NCBI GenBank assembly: GCA_000697335.1
Contig: JNEM01011454.1
Coordinates: 1 to 21,928 of the forward strand
DNA from: Conidiobolus incongruus B7586
Taxonomy: Eukaryota; Entomophthoromycota; Entomophthoromycetes; Entomophthorales; Conidiobolaceae
Direction of reading: 5' to 3'
DNA: 21,928 nt
Shown here: piece by piece, positions 1 through 10,243 of the stretch
How positions within the stretch are numbered: position 1 is the stretch's first letter
Layout: each line of letters starts with the position of its first letter
The notes under the pieces: model-generated
The model's input: only the letters and a program-made list of their open reading frames with translations
What the model was told of the DNA's origin: nothing
The model's database searches: none
Program-made: the position numbers and the translations under genes

Positions 1-1327
1 AATAAAAAAATATATTAAAAAATACTTTTTAATTTTAATAAAAGAATTATATAAATGATTTAATATTAATAATATAAGTATATTATATATATTAAAATTT
101 AAACTTAGATTTATTAATAATAATATAAAATAAATACCTTATAATTTAACTTAAATTTAGAAAAAAAAACTAAATTAACTATAGTTAAATAAGGCTTAAA
201 TAAATTTTACTGAAAAGAGTAAATTTAATATAAAATTTTTATATTTAATAAATCTTAAATTCTTTTGTATAAGCTTTTATTTATAAAATAAAATTTTAAA
301 TAATCTTTTTTATAAATCCCAATAAATAAACATTTTATTAATAAATTAATGTTAATTATATTAATAAATTATAATAATATATAATTTATTTATTTAATTT
401 TTTAAAGTAAATTAATTAATTATAGATTTTATATTATTTTTTTAATAAAATAATTTTTAATTACTATTCTCAATATAAATTAAAAACACTTATTATTTTA
501 TATATTAATTATAAAATATATAAAATTGAACTTATAAAAAATTTTCTATATAAAAAAACTAAAAAAAACTACCATATCTACTATATTCACCAGATTATAA
601 CTTAAGTAATTATAATTGTTTTAAACAATTAAAAAATATACTTATAGGAAAAAAATTCTTATAAATAAATTAAATTAGTTTGTAAAACATTAAATTTTAG
701 TCTTTAATAAAAAAACTATTTTTTAAATATTAGAAACTTACTAAAAGTATAGCAAAGAGTAATTGAAAATAAAAAAAGTATTAATTTTATATTGTGTAAT
801 AGATTTTATAAATTATATATTAATATTTTAATTTTAATTTTAAAATTGTACCATTATTTAACTTTTATACTAATAGTATAAATTTAAATAAATCAACAAA
901 TTATTAACCATTAATAATTTTGACTTTAAAAATTAATAGTGATGTACTTTTAAATCATCCTTTTAAATTCACTTTGTTAAACTGAAATATATCAATATAT
1001 AATAATTAAACAGAACCTTTGGTTTGAGTTTAATTTAATTTCCAAATAATGTAATATAGATTTTTTGCATTTAATATATGTAAAAATTTATCGTGTTAAA
1101 ATAAAAATTGGTTTCTAAAATCACTAAGTATTAACTATTTGAATTAAAATATTTATTTCGCTAATTGCTATAATAAATCTTATGTAAAAAATGATTAACA
1201 TGTAAAAATAATTTGAATATTCATATTAAAAAACTGATATTATTATATTTTTCATAATTAAAAATTAGCAAGCTTTAATAACATAAAAAATATTCGATAA
1301 AATGATATATCATTGAATATTAATTGA
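1..1327. other. AT-saturated intergenic flank
   Basis: Apart from the transposase relic, I see no gene here. G and C are very scarce up to about position 960 and slightly commoner towards the VPS9 3' end. A TTTATT at 1152-1157 could be a minus-strand AATAAA poly(A) signal for VPS9, but it lies about 170 nt past the stop and such hexamers are frequent by chance in this composition. Confidence 0.5.
200..800 (+). mobile_element. Decayed Tc1/mariner transposase
   Basis: This is a relic of a cut-and-paste DNA transposon in very AT-rich DNA. In one frame, positions 203-232 read NFTEKSKFNI, like the FxDESKFNI block around the first catalytic Asp of Tc1 transposases. In the same frame, about 125 codons on, positions 581-613 read LYSPDYNLSN, like the PPYSPDLNPIE block around the third catalytic residue. 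Further on, KLTKSIAKSN (about 730-760) resembles the C-terminal LxxSMPKR block. Order and spacing fit the family. The frame is broken by many stops, several where Gln or Arg codons would be expected, and the SPD block is preceded by CTA CTA where CCA codons are usual. This is consistent with heavy C-to-T decay. I found no terminal inverted repeats, so the ends are approximate. It is certainly inactive. Confidence 0.6.
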
Positions 1328-3434
1328 TTATGATATCATTAAATCTTTGACACCTAAATCTTCAGGATTCTCGAAACCGGTATTGTAGTTCTCTGGAACT
1401 TCAGTCATCTCTAACAGTGTTTCAATAGTTGCTGTCATATCTCCATTTTTCGTTTTGAGAATTGAGTATAGAATTTCCCTATCCATACCAGGGAACATTT
1501 CACTTAAATTGGTTACTGCCAATTCAAACTGATCTTGTGTTGGTGGAGGAATTCTGGATGTCTGAAAATTCTGTTCTACTTCCTCTTCTTCTGAATCTCC
1601 AAATAAGTAAGTAAAAAATGATTTACTAGGCTTGGGTCGAAGAGGAGATGGAAGGGGCGCATTCTTTTCAGATCCTAGTGGACTTATATCAGAATCAGAG
1701 TTGGATAAAAACCTGCTCATCAGATCTAAAGGCTTTTTGATCGTTTTTTGAGCCATTTGAGATCCTTTTTCTAAAAGTGCTTTAGCTGATGATTCAGGTG
1801 TGTTATATAATTGCTCTTCTTGCATTTCAGGACTAGTGTGCGATATTGAAGGTTGAAAATTAATCGAATCAGAATTTAATTCTTTCAATGTAGCTTCCAC
1901 ATTGGCTTCAAATTCTTCTTTGCTGATAGATAATGAGGATGGTTCGATATTTTCAATAAATGAAATAGCACCAATGAGATTGGTTAGATAATATCCAGAT
2001 TCTGAGGATAAAGCTTCAGGATGTCTATATCTAGAAATATATTGAACATTTGAAACGAGATGCGGAGGATTAGATTGGATGACAATGTATATAAGAATAG
2101 GTAAAAATTTATCAGCACCGACTGCATTAGTTTCTTCAACCTTTTTTAACAGTCCAAAGATAAATTTACAAGCATTCAGTATACAGATCATTTTGTGACG
2201 TGGAGTTTTAAAATTGTTCATTTTTAACAATTCTAGAATGAATATCAAAAAATTAATCTACATGATAATACTGTAATTTTTTTGATATTTACCTTGCTGG
2301 GCGAAGAAGAAATAATATTTGTTTTGGTCGCTTAGAGGAATATCCAGATGCTCCTCAGCGATCCATTTGAAAATACTTATTTTCTGTTTCAAAACATGGT
2401 CTTTCTCACTGTCATCGCTAAGTTTTGGACTGAAAGTTCTGAAATTTACAAATATTAGTATATATAATTAAATAATATTATCAATATAATTCATGTACTT
2501 GGAATGTAACCGATTCATTAAATACTGTTCAACACCTTCCCTTAAAAAATCTAGCTGGTTATCGTCTATATCTTGCCAAACTTCAGTTTGAAGCATTTTA
2601 GTTAAAATGAACTACGAAATGGTTAAAATTGGAGAATTGAATTAAATACGTTAGATCATGTCAAACCTGTGAAAATTCATTGACCATCCTAACTTGTTGT
2701 GTAACAGAGCTTGATAGTTGATCAAATTTTCTTACAAAGCTGAATGAGAAAAATGTAAAAATCACACTCTTATTAAATTTATTAATTAAGATTTACCTTT
2801 CAAGATATTTAATGATGCTAATAGCTTTAGGGTTCCGTAGTTGATCAAGAAATTCATTATAATTAAATTTATTAATATCATCGGAATCACCAGATACGAT
2901 GTCTTGGATGAATGCTTGTTCTAACGATGGACTCTTGTTCTTGGAGGAAGAGTCTCTTTTGACCATCTCTAAAATTCTGGCAGCTTCAGGCAAATCCAGT
3001 GTAGATTGGAAGGGTGACGATGTAGATGATGATGACTTGCCACCTGATTTAATATTAGATTGTTCTAAACAGTTATAAGGATATAAAAATCATGGTAATA
3101 ATTAGTTTAGCTACCTTCGGGTTCATTTTCAAGTGGATCGAACTTTTTCACTACTTCAGCAATGTCATATGCTGTTTCAGTAACTTCTCCCTTGCTATTC
3201 ATTGAAAGGTTTGTACCTTTTGCAGAATAGTTCATAGAATGAAGTGAAGGATTATTTGAAGTAGATACAGATAAACTGGATTGTTCTGTGAATGCTGGTA
3301 ATGCATCTAGAGAAGGTAAAGGAGGAATTTCAAAACTAAAAAAAATATTTAGAAATCAAATATCAAATAGTTAGTAAAAATAACATAATATACCTAAGTG
3401 TTTTAGCATTATCCTTAGTAGAATCTGAGCTCAT
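1328..3434 (-). CDS. VPS9: Vps9-type Rab5 GEF (VPS9 + CUE domains)
   Basis: Guanine nucleotide exchange factor for Rab5/Vps21 GTPases on endosomes, needed for vacuolar sorting. I read seven exons on the minus strand: 3434-3394, 3335-3115, 3064-2797, 2739-2667, 2611-2499, 2438-2293 and 2232-1328, giving 588 residues. Introns are 50-60 nt, all GT-AG, and one has a TACTAAT branch site. The N-terminal third is Ser/Thr-rich and probably disordered. A helical-bundle segment follows (EFLDQLRNPKAISIIKYLE). The VPS9 catalytic domain includes EEHLDIPLS, ELLKMNNFKTPRHK, GADKFLPILIY with Asp328 and Pro332, and GYYLTN with Tyr369. These match the Asp, Pro and Tyr used by Rabex-5. A Ser/Pro/acidic linker leads to a C-terminal CUE ubiquitin-binding domain (about 519-565) carrying its MFP motif. 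This domain order is that of yeast Vps9p. The start is the only ATG opening exon 1 in phase. The gene looks intact. Confidence 0.93.
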
Positions 3435-3584
3435 ATCTTAATGATTATTTTAGCAGATTAACTTAACTTCAAGGATTACTTCAATAATTAGTGGGTAAAA
3501 TAATCTGAATTAAACAATATTTGATTTCAGATAGGTATATTTTAATTAATTAATATATAAGCAAATATTGAAGGTTATATATGT

Positions 3585-3602
3585 ATTATTATTATTATTA
3601 TT
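3585..3602. repeat. (ATT)6 microsatellite
   Basis: Six perfect ATT units in the VPS9 upstream spacer. Likely length-variable between strains. Confidence 0.85.
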
Positions 3603-4061
3603 ATATTTCAAAGGTGTGTTTTATGTTTAACTAATATCTGAATAAAAAGATGATATTATGTTGAATGCTAATTACAATTTGTAAAATTTGTGGGAAATTA
3701 TGATTAACTTGGCATTTGAGATATGGAGTTATTAATCATTGGTTATTTTCATTTGATGAGCTTATATTTCAATTTAAAATAGTAACAGCAATCTTATAAA
3801 ATAGATTCTTTTAATAAGTGAATTAATTCGAAAATTTATAACCTTTTGGATACTAAAATACCCATTGGAAAAAAACCTGTATATCACATATGTATTGATC
3901 TTCATTACATCATGGAAATATATATTCTTATATAGACATTACTAATTTAATATTTCAATACTTAATCTTTTATCAATATCAAATAATGATAATATTAAAA
4001 TGATTTGAGTAAATTCAAATAATAAATATAAGCACCAAATATTCATGATTAACAAAATGAG

Positions 4062-4080
4062 TATATATATATATATATAT
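4062..4080. repeat. (TA)n microsatellite
   Basis: An uninterrupted TA run of about nine units in intergenic DNA. Confidence 0.85.
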
Positions 4081-4228
4081 TAGAGTTAACTATGGTACAC
4101 ATTTAAACTATATTTGTATCAACTATTATTGAGATTAAAAAATTTTCATATGTGATTTATTTGAACTCAGAAATATTTCGGAATCAAATTAAAATAAGCT
4201 CTTTTGCTAACCATTATTTAAATTTTAG

Positions 4229-4666
4229 ATTATATTGATTTAGGATCAGTATGTATAAATGAATTTTTTTTATTTGTCAAAATATTAGTATATAATAAAA
4301 CACTGTGCCTGAAAGGCATAGTTGATATGTTAAGAGTAACGCAATATTCTTTAATTTCTAATAATAGTAGGCTTTATATAAAAATAATCTCTGCTTTTTG
4401 ATTACATTAGAAATTATCTGAGGAAATATAATTGTTGTAATTCAAAAACGCCTGTCGATCTTGATTTGATAGCTAAGTCCATATTATCTCACATTTATAG
4501 TGGGTTCGTTGGTCCATAATCAAACGATGTACTTTAGTTCCTTATATTAGAATTTATCCAAATCCTATGTCACTCACTGAATGAATTATTTAAACCCAGA
4601 AGTGATAAGGATAGAAAGGGATACTATTTTTTTTCTGAATATTCTACTACAGTGTCTCAACAGTAA
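4229..4666 (+). CDS. Unrecognised spliced coding region (5' end unknown)
   Basis: I do not recognise the product. A branch-like GCTAACC and a TTTTAG acceptor (4227-4228) open a frame reading YIDLGSVCINEFFLFVKIL. A second stretch reads NYLRKYNCCNSKTPVDLDLI and LIAKSILSHIY, then a 51-nt GT-AG intron (4500-4550) joins in phase to KFIQILCHSLNELFKPRSDK and DRKGYYFFSEYSTTVSQ. The first two stretches lie in different frames. An intron at 4329-4410 (donor GTTAAG) restores phase; otherwise the gene has one frameshift near the T-run at 4394-4398. The end is either the TAA at 4664-4666 or a further exon, because a strong GTAAGT donor sits at 4663. Base composition is less AT-rich than the surroundings, and the 51-nt intron size matches verified neighbours. 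It may be a small live gene or a young pseudogene. No ATG or upstream exon could be fixed. Confidence 0.35.
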
Positions 4667-5110
4667 GTAAGCTTTATGACATACAGTCCCAATATGTTAA
4701 AGAGCAGGATTAATAAATAATTTACTAAATTGATTATGAGTACTTTTCTAACAGCGATCTTTATTTACAAAACTTATTATAAAACACATATAATATCAAA
4801 CCAATATTATTATTACACATTTAATTTTAATCTAAATAAAATTGTTAATAACTATTTAGTTAATCATACTAGAATATTTAAAATCAATCAAAACATCTCA
4901 TGATCAATATCTTAGAAAAATATCATCGTATGTTGATTAGAATGTTGGATTTCAGTTATATATCTGAGTATTCAAAGAAATATAAAATAATGTGATTAAG
5001 CAAATAATTAATCGATAAAACTAATCTATATTAAAACGAGATAATATGTATACATACATATATATATATTTACTATTAGATATAAATTTAAATTACAAAA
5101 GATAAACTGA
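4667..5110. other. Intergenic region, nothing recognised
   Basis: AT-rich spacer between the unrecognised coding region and the BRI3-like gene 3' end. It may contain a last exon of the former after a TTCTAACAG acceptor ending at 4754, reading HDLYLQNLL then stop. Otherwise I see nothing. Confidence 0.35.
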
Positions 5111-5389
5111 TTAATATCCTGGTCTAGGTTCATTTCCAAATTGCTGGTTACACTTCTTACAAACTAACTTTTTGGAAAAGAGCTGGGGAATAGGTAAAAT
5201 TATAGCTGCAAACGCAATAGCACTATTGGAGTATTGGGATCTGACAATATGGTCACCACCGTTAGGGCAGGGTCCATAATTATCGGTAACTAAAGTAGGT
5301 GTAATTATATCATGAGGTTCAGTTGGATTAGGAGTAATAGGTGGATTAGTTTTTAAATCTGGAGTATATTGATCACTTGGGTTAGACAT
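5111..5389 (-). CDS. BRI3-like small membrane protein
   Basis: A single-exon gene of 92 residues. The N-terminal 35 residues are rich in Pro, Thr and Asn and probably disordered, facing the cytosol. The C-terminal half has a zinc-ribbon-like layout around one hydrophobic segment: GPCPNGGDH (about 39-47), then IAFAAIILPIPQLF (about 58-71), then KKLVCKKCNQQFG. This order (Cys/His pair, membrane-embedded hydrophobic stretch, basic CxxC near the C-terminus) is that of the brain protein I3 (BRI3) and LITAF-like families, which sit on late endosomal or lysosomal membranes. The first half-site is CPxxxxH rather than the usual CPxC, so zinc binding, if any, would use a His or be altered. No specific function can be assigned. 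A TATA-like box lies 50-59 nt upstream of the start codon. Confidence 0.6.
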   Translation of the reverse strand: MSNPSDQYTPDLKTNPPITPNPTEPHDIITPTLVTDNYGPCPNGGDHIVRSQYSNSAIAFAAIILPIPQLFSKKLVCKKCNQQFGNEPRPGY

Positions 5390-5438
5390 TTTAAGTTTAA
5401 AAAATATAATTAATTATTTGAAAAAAAAATGTGAATTG

Positions 5439-5448
5439 CTTTTATATA
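5439..5448 (-). promoter_or_regulatory. TATA-like box of BRI3-like gene
   Basis: On the minus strand this reads TATATAAAAG, 50-59 nt upstream of the ATG at 5389. Its G-ended form is less likely by chance than plain TA runs, but AT-rich background makes any such call tentative. Confidence 0.45.
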
Positions 5449-5880
5449 TTTCACGCTTTCAAATGCACCAATCATTACATCATAATGATTGACATGAATA
5501 AATAAAATTGGTAAATAATGAAGTTATGCAGTATTAATGACATTCTTTTGATGATACTATTTTTATATAGTAATAGCATTTTGATTATACAAAGTCAACT
5601 AACCATAGTCAGATAAAAGTGATTTAAGTTGATTGCTTGAAATCGTTTTAATGAACTCGAAAAATGAATCTATGCAACCATGATATCATGAAGGATAATT
5701 GAATTAAATTTAAGTGAGGACAGTGATGCAAAATGATAATGATTAATGATAAAGTGGATAAAAAATAAATATTATATTATTCATTGGAAATATAAGTAAA
5801 AATATAAAATTAGCAAAGATATGAGAAATCATAGTGTTTTTTATAATGCAAAATTATGATATTACATTGGTTCAATCAAA

Positions 5881-5955
5881 TTAATCTTCAATGGTAAACT
5901 GGTGATCATACCAGCTTGTCAAGCACATAACTTGGGTTCAATTCACAAACGGAGT
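5881..5955 (+). pseudogene. tRNA-Asp-like relic
   Basis: Several landmarks match eukaryotic tRNA-Asp in order: TTCAATGGT (5888-5896, D-arm/A-box), GCTTGTC (5914-5920) with the GTC anticodon, GGGTTCAATTC (5934-5944, T-loop/B-box) and ACGGAG at the 3' side. A functional tRNA is unlikely. The D region has about eight extra bases forming the self-complementary CTGGT...ACCAG, the anticodon stem pairs poorly, and no matching 5' acceptor strand is visible. It could be a dead tRNA gene or the head of a tRNA-derived SINE; no A-rich tail is seen. Confidence 0.4.
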
Positions 5956-6138
5956 GTTTTATATTTTAGGTAGGGCCTATATTTTCAATACTATTTATTA
6001 TGCTTGTACATTTGATTTTTCTTAAAGGTTTATTTTATTTTTTATAATCATCTGGACTTTTTATTTTTAATACATTAAAATTATTTTCTTATTCTTCCTT
6101 AAATACATCATTTTATATAATTGTTATATTCGTGATAA

Positions 6139-6453
6139 TTATCCAAAAAATATTCTGTTTAATTTTATTATCAATGGTAAATGTAGAATTAAACCTATGT
6201 AGTATTTGTGATATATTTTATAGCAAATAAATTTTTGGGCTAATTTGAAATAATAAAAAACCTTTGTATCCCAATATTCAGGTAAATAAATTAAATTAGT
6301 TTTTTGTTTATGATTAAATATAAAAAAGAAATAAAAATTAATCATGGTTAAAGTATCATCACCAAATTGACCCATGTAAATACTATTAAAAGATGGTATT
6401 ACAAAGGAATATGGTAATATGTTGAATCCAATTATAATATAACAATGGCTCAA
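6139..6453 (-). CDS. Weak hypothetical ORF, 104 residues
   Basis: An ORF rich in Phe, Tyr, Ile, Leu and Lys, as expected for AT-rich DNA. It has short hydrophobic patches but no recognisable motif, no clear signal peptide and no splice partner. Length alone makes it mildly unusual for this composition. Phrases such as NKTNLIYLPEYWDT-like wording (KTNLIYLPEYWDTKVFYYF) look more protein-like than random, so it may be part of a decayed gene. I would not treat it as a real gene without transcript support. Confidence 0.2.
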   Translation of the reverse strand: MSHCYIIIGFNILPYSFVIPSFNSIYMGQFGDDTLTMINFYFFFIFNHKQKTNLIYLPEYWDTKVFYYFKLAQKFICYKIYHKYYIGLILHLPLIIKLNRIFFG

Positions 6454-7663
6454 TATAAATTATATATAATATTTAATATATAGATTAGATAATGAACTTA
6501 TAAAAATAAATAAATTATATACATTATGATTATTTAGAACTATCATATTAAATCAAAAATATTTAAAACTATTTAAAAATTTTTAGAAAATGCTAGAATA
6601 TTAAAGATAATATTTTGATGTGAAAAGTCAGAATAAAAGCTTCAATGATGGATGAATATGTGGTTGATGAGCCTGATTGGATCACTGGAATATACTATAA
6701 TCAACAGTTACCTGATTAAAATTGAAAATACTGGGAAATTTTATTTTATTGAATGGATTGTGCAACTTTAATTAGAAATATTGACAGGGGAAATTAAATT
6801 ATCTTCAAATTTTCTCCAGTTGGATATAATATTTGAATTTGATATTTAATTAGATTTATCCTTTGATTATGAATATAGTCATAGGTTGATGAATTGCAAA
6901 GTAATTTACTACTCTTGATTATCGCATCACTTGAATATATTGATCAATTAAAAATTAATATTAAATATTGATATTGTATTATAAATTAGTAATTTACAAT
7001 TAATTATTTGAATGGTATTGATATAGATATTTTTTAACTAATATTGGTCAAACTGTTTCAAAAATTCTGTGGGAATAATAATATGATACAATTTCCACTC
7101 CAGTTCTAACTTAACTAACTAATTTAAATAATGTTGTTTTAGAGTTAATTAAGATTAAATGGTTATCATTTATTTATAATAATGATCTTGGAATCAAATT
7201 GACCAGTATATCAATGTAATATCAGTTTGACTTTGTAGTTTATAATTTTTAAATTATAAAGAATCAAGCAATATAGTTTTAGAAATGCTCATTAATATAA
7301 GGGAAATATTAAAAGAGAATTGATGAGATTAGATCGATAAATAACCAAATAAAGGAAACCTTATCTAATAATAGATATAGTTTAGTAAGATAACATTTTA
7401 GGTATAATTGAAGAGAGGAGTAATTACCCATAATTTTAATTTCAACAAATTAATTAAAGTAACAGCCCAAATCATAGGTATAAGTCAAGTTGATTAATAA
7501 TTAAATTGATTAATTAATTTTTCTGTATTTACTATTTTATCATTTCAATATAATTTTCAGTTCATAAGATTTATAGCAGTCCTCATATAACCATATATTT
7601 AGCTTATTGATTATTAGTTTTTAAATTTCATTGTTTAATATCTATATTTGATATTATTTAATA

Positions 7664-9973
7664 ATGGAAAATTTTCCAAAGAGTATTAATAATAACGCAG
7701 TTACAAATAATCAAAATAATGAACAAAATAGTAAATATATTTTTATCAATACATAATTTATAATAAAACTAAATTACTGTTTTTAATACTAGATATTAGT
7801 TCTAATATCAACCCCTTGTTTTATTCTAATAATATGGTGAATTCTAACTATAATAAAGATAATTTGAATGGAAACAATGGTAGCGATAACAATATTAACA
7901 CCCAGGGTTTGAATTATAATCAGACCTATACTTCTCAAGTACGTTTGCCTGACTCGGCAAATAGGACTACATTAGCTTTTTCAGATATACATTTATATCC
8001 ACAATCACATTCACCCACTCCTATTCATGTTGATTCGCCCAATGAAAATAAAAAGTCCAAAGAGGTAAATCATTGAAATTATCAACAAAATCTGATAATT
8101 AACCCAGATTAGCCACGCCCACCACCAACCAGCCCTCATTCCGATGCAGATATGGCCTCAAATAGTAGTAGCAAGAAAATCGCAGCTGATAACAAATCTG
8201 AGACTAAACCAAAAAAGAAGCCTTCAAAAACTGGCAGACGAAAAGTATCTCAAGGTACTTATAATATTTATATATTTTTCACTTGATATTTCGCTAACAA
8301 CTTATTTAAAAGCCTGTGTCTATTGTAGAAGATCTCATATGACATGTGACGAATGTAAGATTTAAATTCAATATTATTATATATTTTTACCAAATGTATA
8401 TTTTTTAGTCAGGCCTTGTTCACGGTGCATTAAAAGAAATATAGGTCATCTGTGTCATAATGAGTCACAGACTCATCATAAAAGTCAAAGTAGTGCACAA
8501 AGTAACTCCACGCAGACTAACACCCCAAATAACGAAACTCAATCCACTCAACAACCTTCTAATGACGCTAATGCCATGACTAATCCAATCTCAACTCAAA
8601 TGCAGCAAACACTACCGGTTCCTTTGACATCAAATAGCTTACCTCACAATCTTGTTTATCAGCCGCAGTCCATGAATATTTCCGAATCATTTTGTAATTC
8701 ATCATACTAGTTCACTTTTTTCATTGACTAATTCTAATTTTAGCTAACTCGATACTAAGCAATCAGTTCAACCCTCTATTGTTGAATGAAGCTACACCGT
8801 TAACATTTTCAAGTCAGTTTATGGGGAATGAATTCACTATCATCAGGTAATGTTTATCATTAACACTCTTTACTTTAGGTATTAACCATTTATCCAAAGT
8901 GACTTTTTATTTAATTTTGAATCTAACAATCAATTGGGAAACATTTCTGACACAATGGCAACCAATTCCAATTATGTACCGGTGAATAAGCCTAGAAACC
9001 ACTTTGAACCAAGTAACAATAAAGAGAAATTCTTTTTAACAGCTGCCGATCCCAAAGACGGTACTCGTGCGGAAAGGTTAAGGGAAGTCCTCAATGCCAA
9101 ATATGAAGCAGGTCTTATTAAACCTTTCAACTATGTTAATGGTTATTCAAAACTCCAAAAGTATATGGACTCTAAGTAATTGTCAAAATAGTTCCAAAGT
9201 ATAATTCTATTAACATCTATTTTAGTATGTCACCAACTAATAGACAAAGAATTTTGAATGTGATATCAACTTTTCGACCTGCATTCCGTCAGGTAGCACA
9301 AAGTTTAACTGACTTGGACCTTATATTGGTTGAAGAAGAGTTCGAAAGGCTATTACTGGTAAATTTGTTGCTATATTTATTATTTTAAAATAATTAAATA
9401 ATATTGCCAGGATTACGACAGAGTGTTCAGTTCTATGGGAATTCCAGCTTGTCTATGGCGTAGAACGGGTGAAATTTATAAAGGAAACCAAGAATTTGCT
9501 CATTTAATCGGAGTTCCAATTGAAAAATTGAAAGAAGTAAATCAACTACTATTATCTCGATAATTCATACTAATTAAGTTTATTTTTAGGGCAAAATTTG
9601 TATATATGAGGTAATTATTTTATTTTATTGAACATGATTAAGTTTTACTAATTCTATTTTAGTTGATGACAGAAGATTCAGCTGTCAATTATTGGGAGGT
9701 ATATCATCATCATTATTTTATTAATACTTGATATCAAAATTCATTGATTAGAAATATGGTAATATTGCATTCGATCCAGGACAAAAAGCGGTTTTATCAT
9801 CGTGTATCTTCCACCTTCAAAATGGCCTGAATAGAAAAGAAGATACGGGTTTCATAGGTTCTGGGCCATTACCCACACTTCAATGCTGCTTTTCATTCAC
9901 CATCAGAAGGGACAAATACTCCATTCCAATTGCCATTGTGGGTAATTTCATTCCTCTCAGATCTTCGCATTAG
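7664..9973 (+). CDS. ERT1: ERT1/AcuK-type Zn2Cys6 PAS regulator
   Basis: Transcription factor of the Ert1/Rds2/AcuK/AcuM group, which in other fungi controls gluconeogenesis and use of non-fermentable carbon. Twelve exons: 7664-7730, 7793-8064, 8113-8254, 8313-8354, 8409-8693, 8744-8846, 8900-9175, 9226-9358, 9411-9536, 9590-9610, 9663-9698 and 9752-9973; 574 residues, ending TAG. The N-terminus is Asn-rich and disordered, and a basic stretch with KPKKK (145-149) precedes the DNA-binding domain. The six cysteines at 162, 165, 172, 178, 181 and 190 give CX2CX6CX5CX2CX8C, with the family phrases CRRSHMTCD and RCIKRNIGHLC. A Gln/Asn/Ser-rich linker follows. The conserved C-terminal half starts with FFLTAADPKDGT (348 on) and KYEAGLIKPFNYV. 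The PAS region (about 441-560) contains GIPACLWRRTGEIYKGN, GKICIYELMTEDSAVNYWE and CCFSFTIRRDKYSIP, and the protein ends in NFIPLRSSH. All twelve exons join in phase, so the gene looks intact. Confidence 0.92.
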
Positions 9974-10042
9974 TTTTTCAATATTTGTTTCAGTTCATCA
10001 ACTTATGAATTCATTTTTAAAAGTTATTTAATTTAAATCAGC

Positions 10043-10048
10043 AATAAA
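10043..10048 (+). terminator. Possible poly(A) signal of ERT1
   Basis: AATAAA about 70 nt after the ERT1 stop codon. The distance is suitable, but the hexamer is common in this AT-rich DNA. Confidence 0.35.
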
Positions 10049-10235
10049 TATAAATTTACTAACTTTTATTAAGAATAAAGATTGTATAATAAATATAATT
10101 AATATTAACTAATGGTTAAATGATTCAAAATGATTTGTTAATATTAATAGTGCCTATTTATGACATCATCACATTATCTAATTTTGGATATGTCACTAAT
10201 TCATCACAGTTAGTTAATCGAAATTGATTCAGGGA

Positions 10236-10243
10236 TATAAAAG
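10236..10243 (+). promoter_or_regulatory. TATA box of sHsp gene
   Basis: TATAAAAG starting 74 nt before the ATG at 10310. Just upstream, GAA and TTC at 10220-10230 resemble heat shock element half-sites, but they are separated by 5 nt rather than 2, so no canonical element is claimed. Confidence 0.55.

Larger units (their letters stand above)
3435..4228. other. Intergenic region with simple repeats
   Basis: This holds the VPS9 promoter side and sequence upstream of the unrecognised coding region. Visible features are an (ATT)6 tract at 3585-3602 and a (TA)n run at about 4062-4080. Short open stretches at 4082-4150 might include an upstream exon of the next feature, but I could not join one in phase with confidence. 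Confidence 0.4.
5390..7663. other. Long intergenic spacer with relics
   Basis: This spacer contains a TATA-like box, a tRNA-Asp-like relic (5881-5955), one weak minus-strand ORF (6139-6453) and coding-like scraps. For example, a plus-strand frame from 6652 reads MNMWLMSLIGSLEYTIINSY, and after interruptions LTGEIKLSSNFLQLD and SFDYEYSHRLMNCKVIYYS up to about 6945. Another scrap near 7320-7380 reads KRIDEIRSINNQIKETLSNN. None could be assigned to a family. They may be remnants of dead genes or chance frames. Confidence 0.35.

Noticed and set aside
2233-2248. Start of the VPS9 protein at 2248
   Set aside because: This ATG lies in the last intron. Upstream exons supply the rest of the VPS9 domain and join in phase.
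5881-5955. Functional tRNA-Asp
   Set aside because: The acceptor stem cannot be closed, the anticodon stem is poor and the D region is too long.
6770-6840. Xanthine dehydrogenase-like motif (LTGEIKL ... DIIF)
   Set aside because: The resemblance is a few residues long, without the flanking GQ and EG motifs of that family.
7816-8076. Separate small gene
   Set aside because: It is exon 2 of the ERT1-type gene running into an intron. The same holds for 8934-9179 (exon 7).
8144-8365. Short ORF containing CVYCRRSHMTCDE
   Set aside because: It is an out-of-frame read of exon 3 that enters the correct frame only after the next intron; the spliced model explains the zinc cluster fully.
10220-10230. 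Heat shock element upstream of the sHsp gene
   Set aside because: GAA and TTC are 5 nt apart instead of 2, and no third unit is in register.
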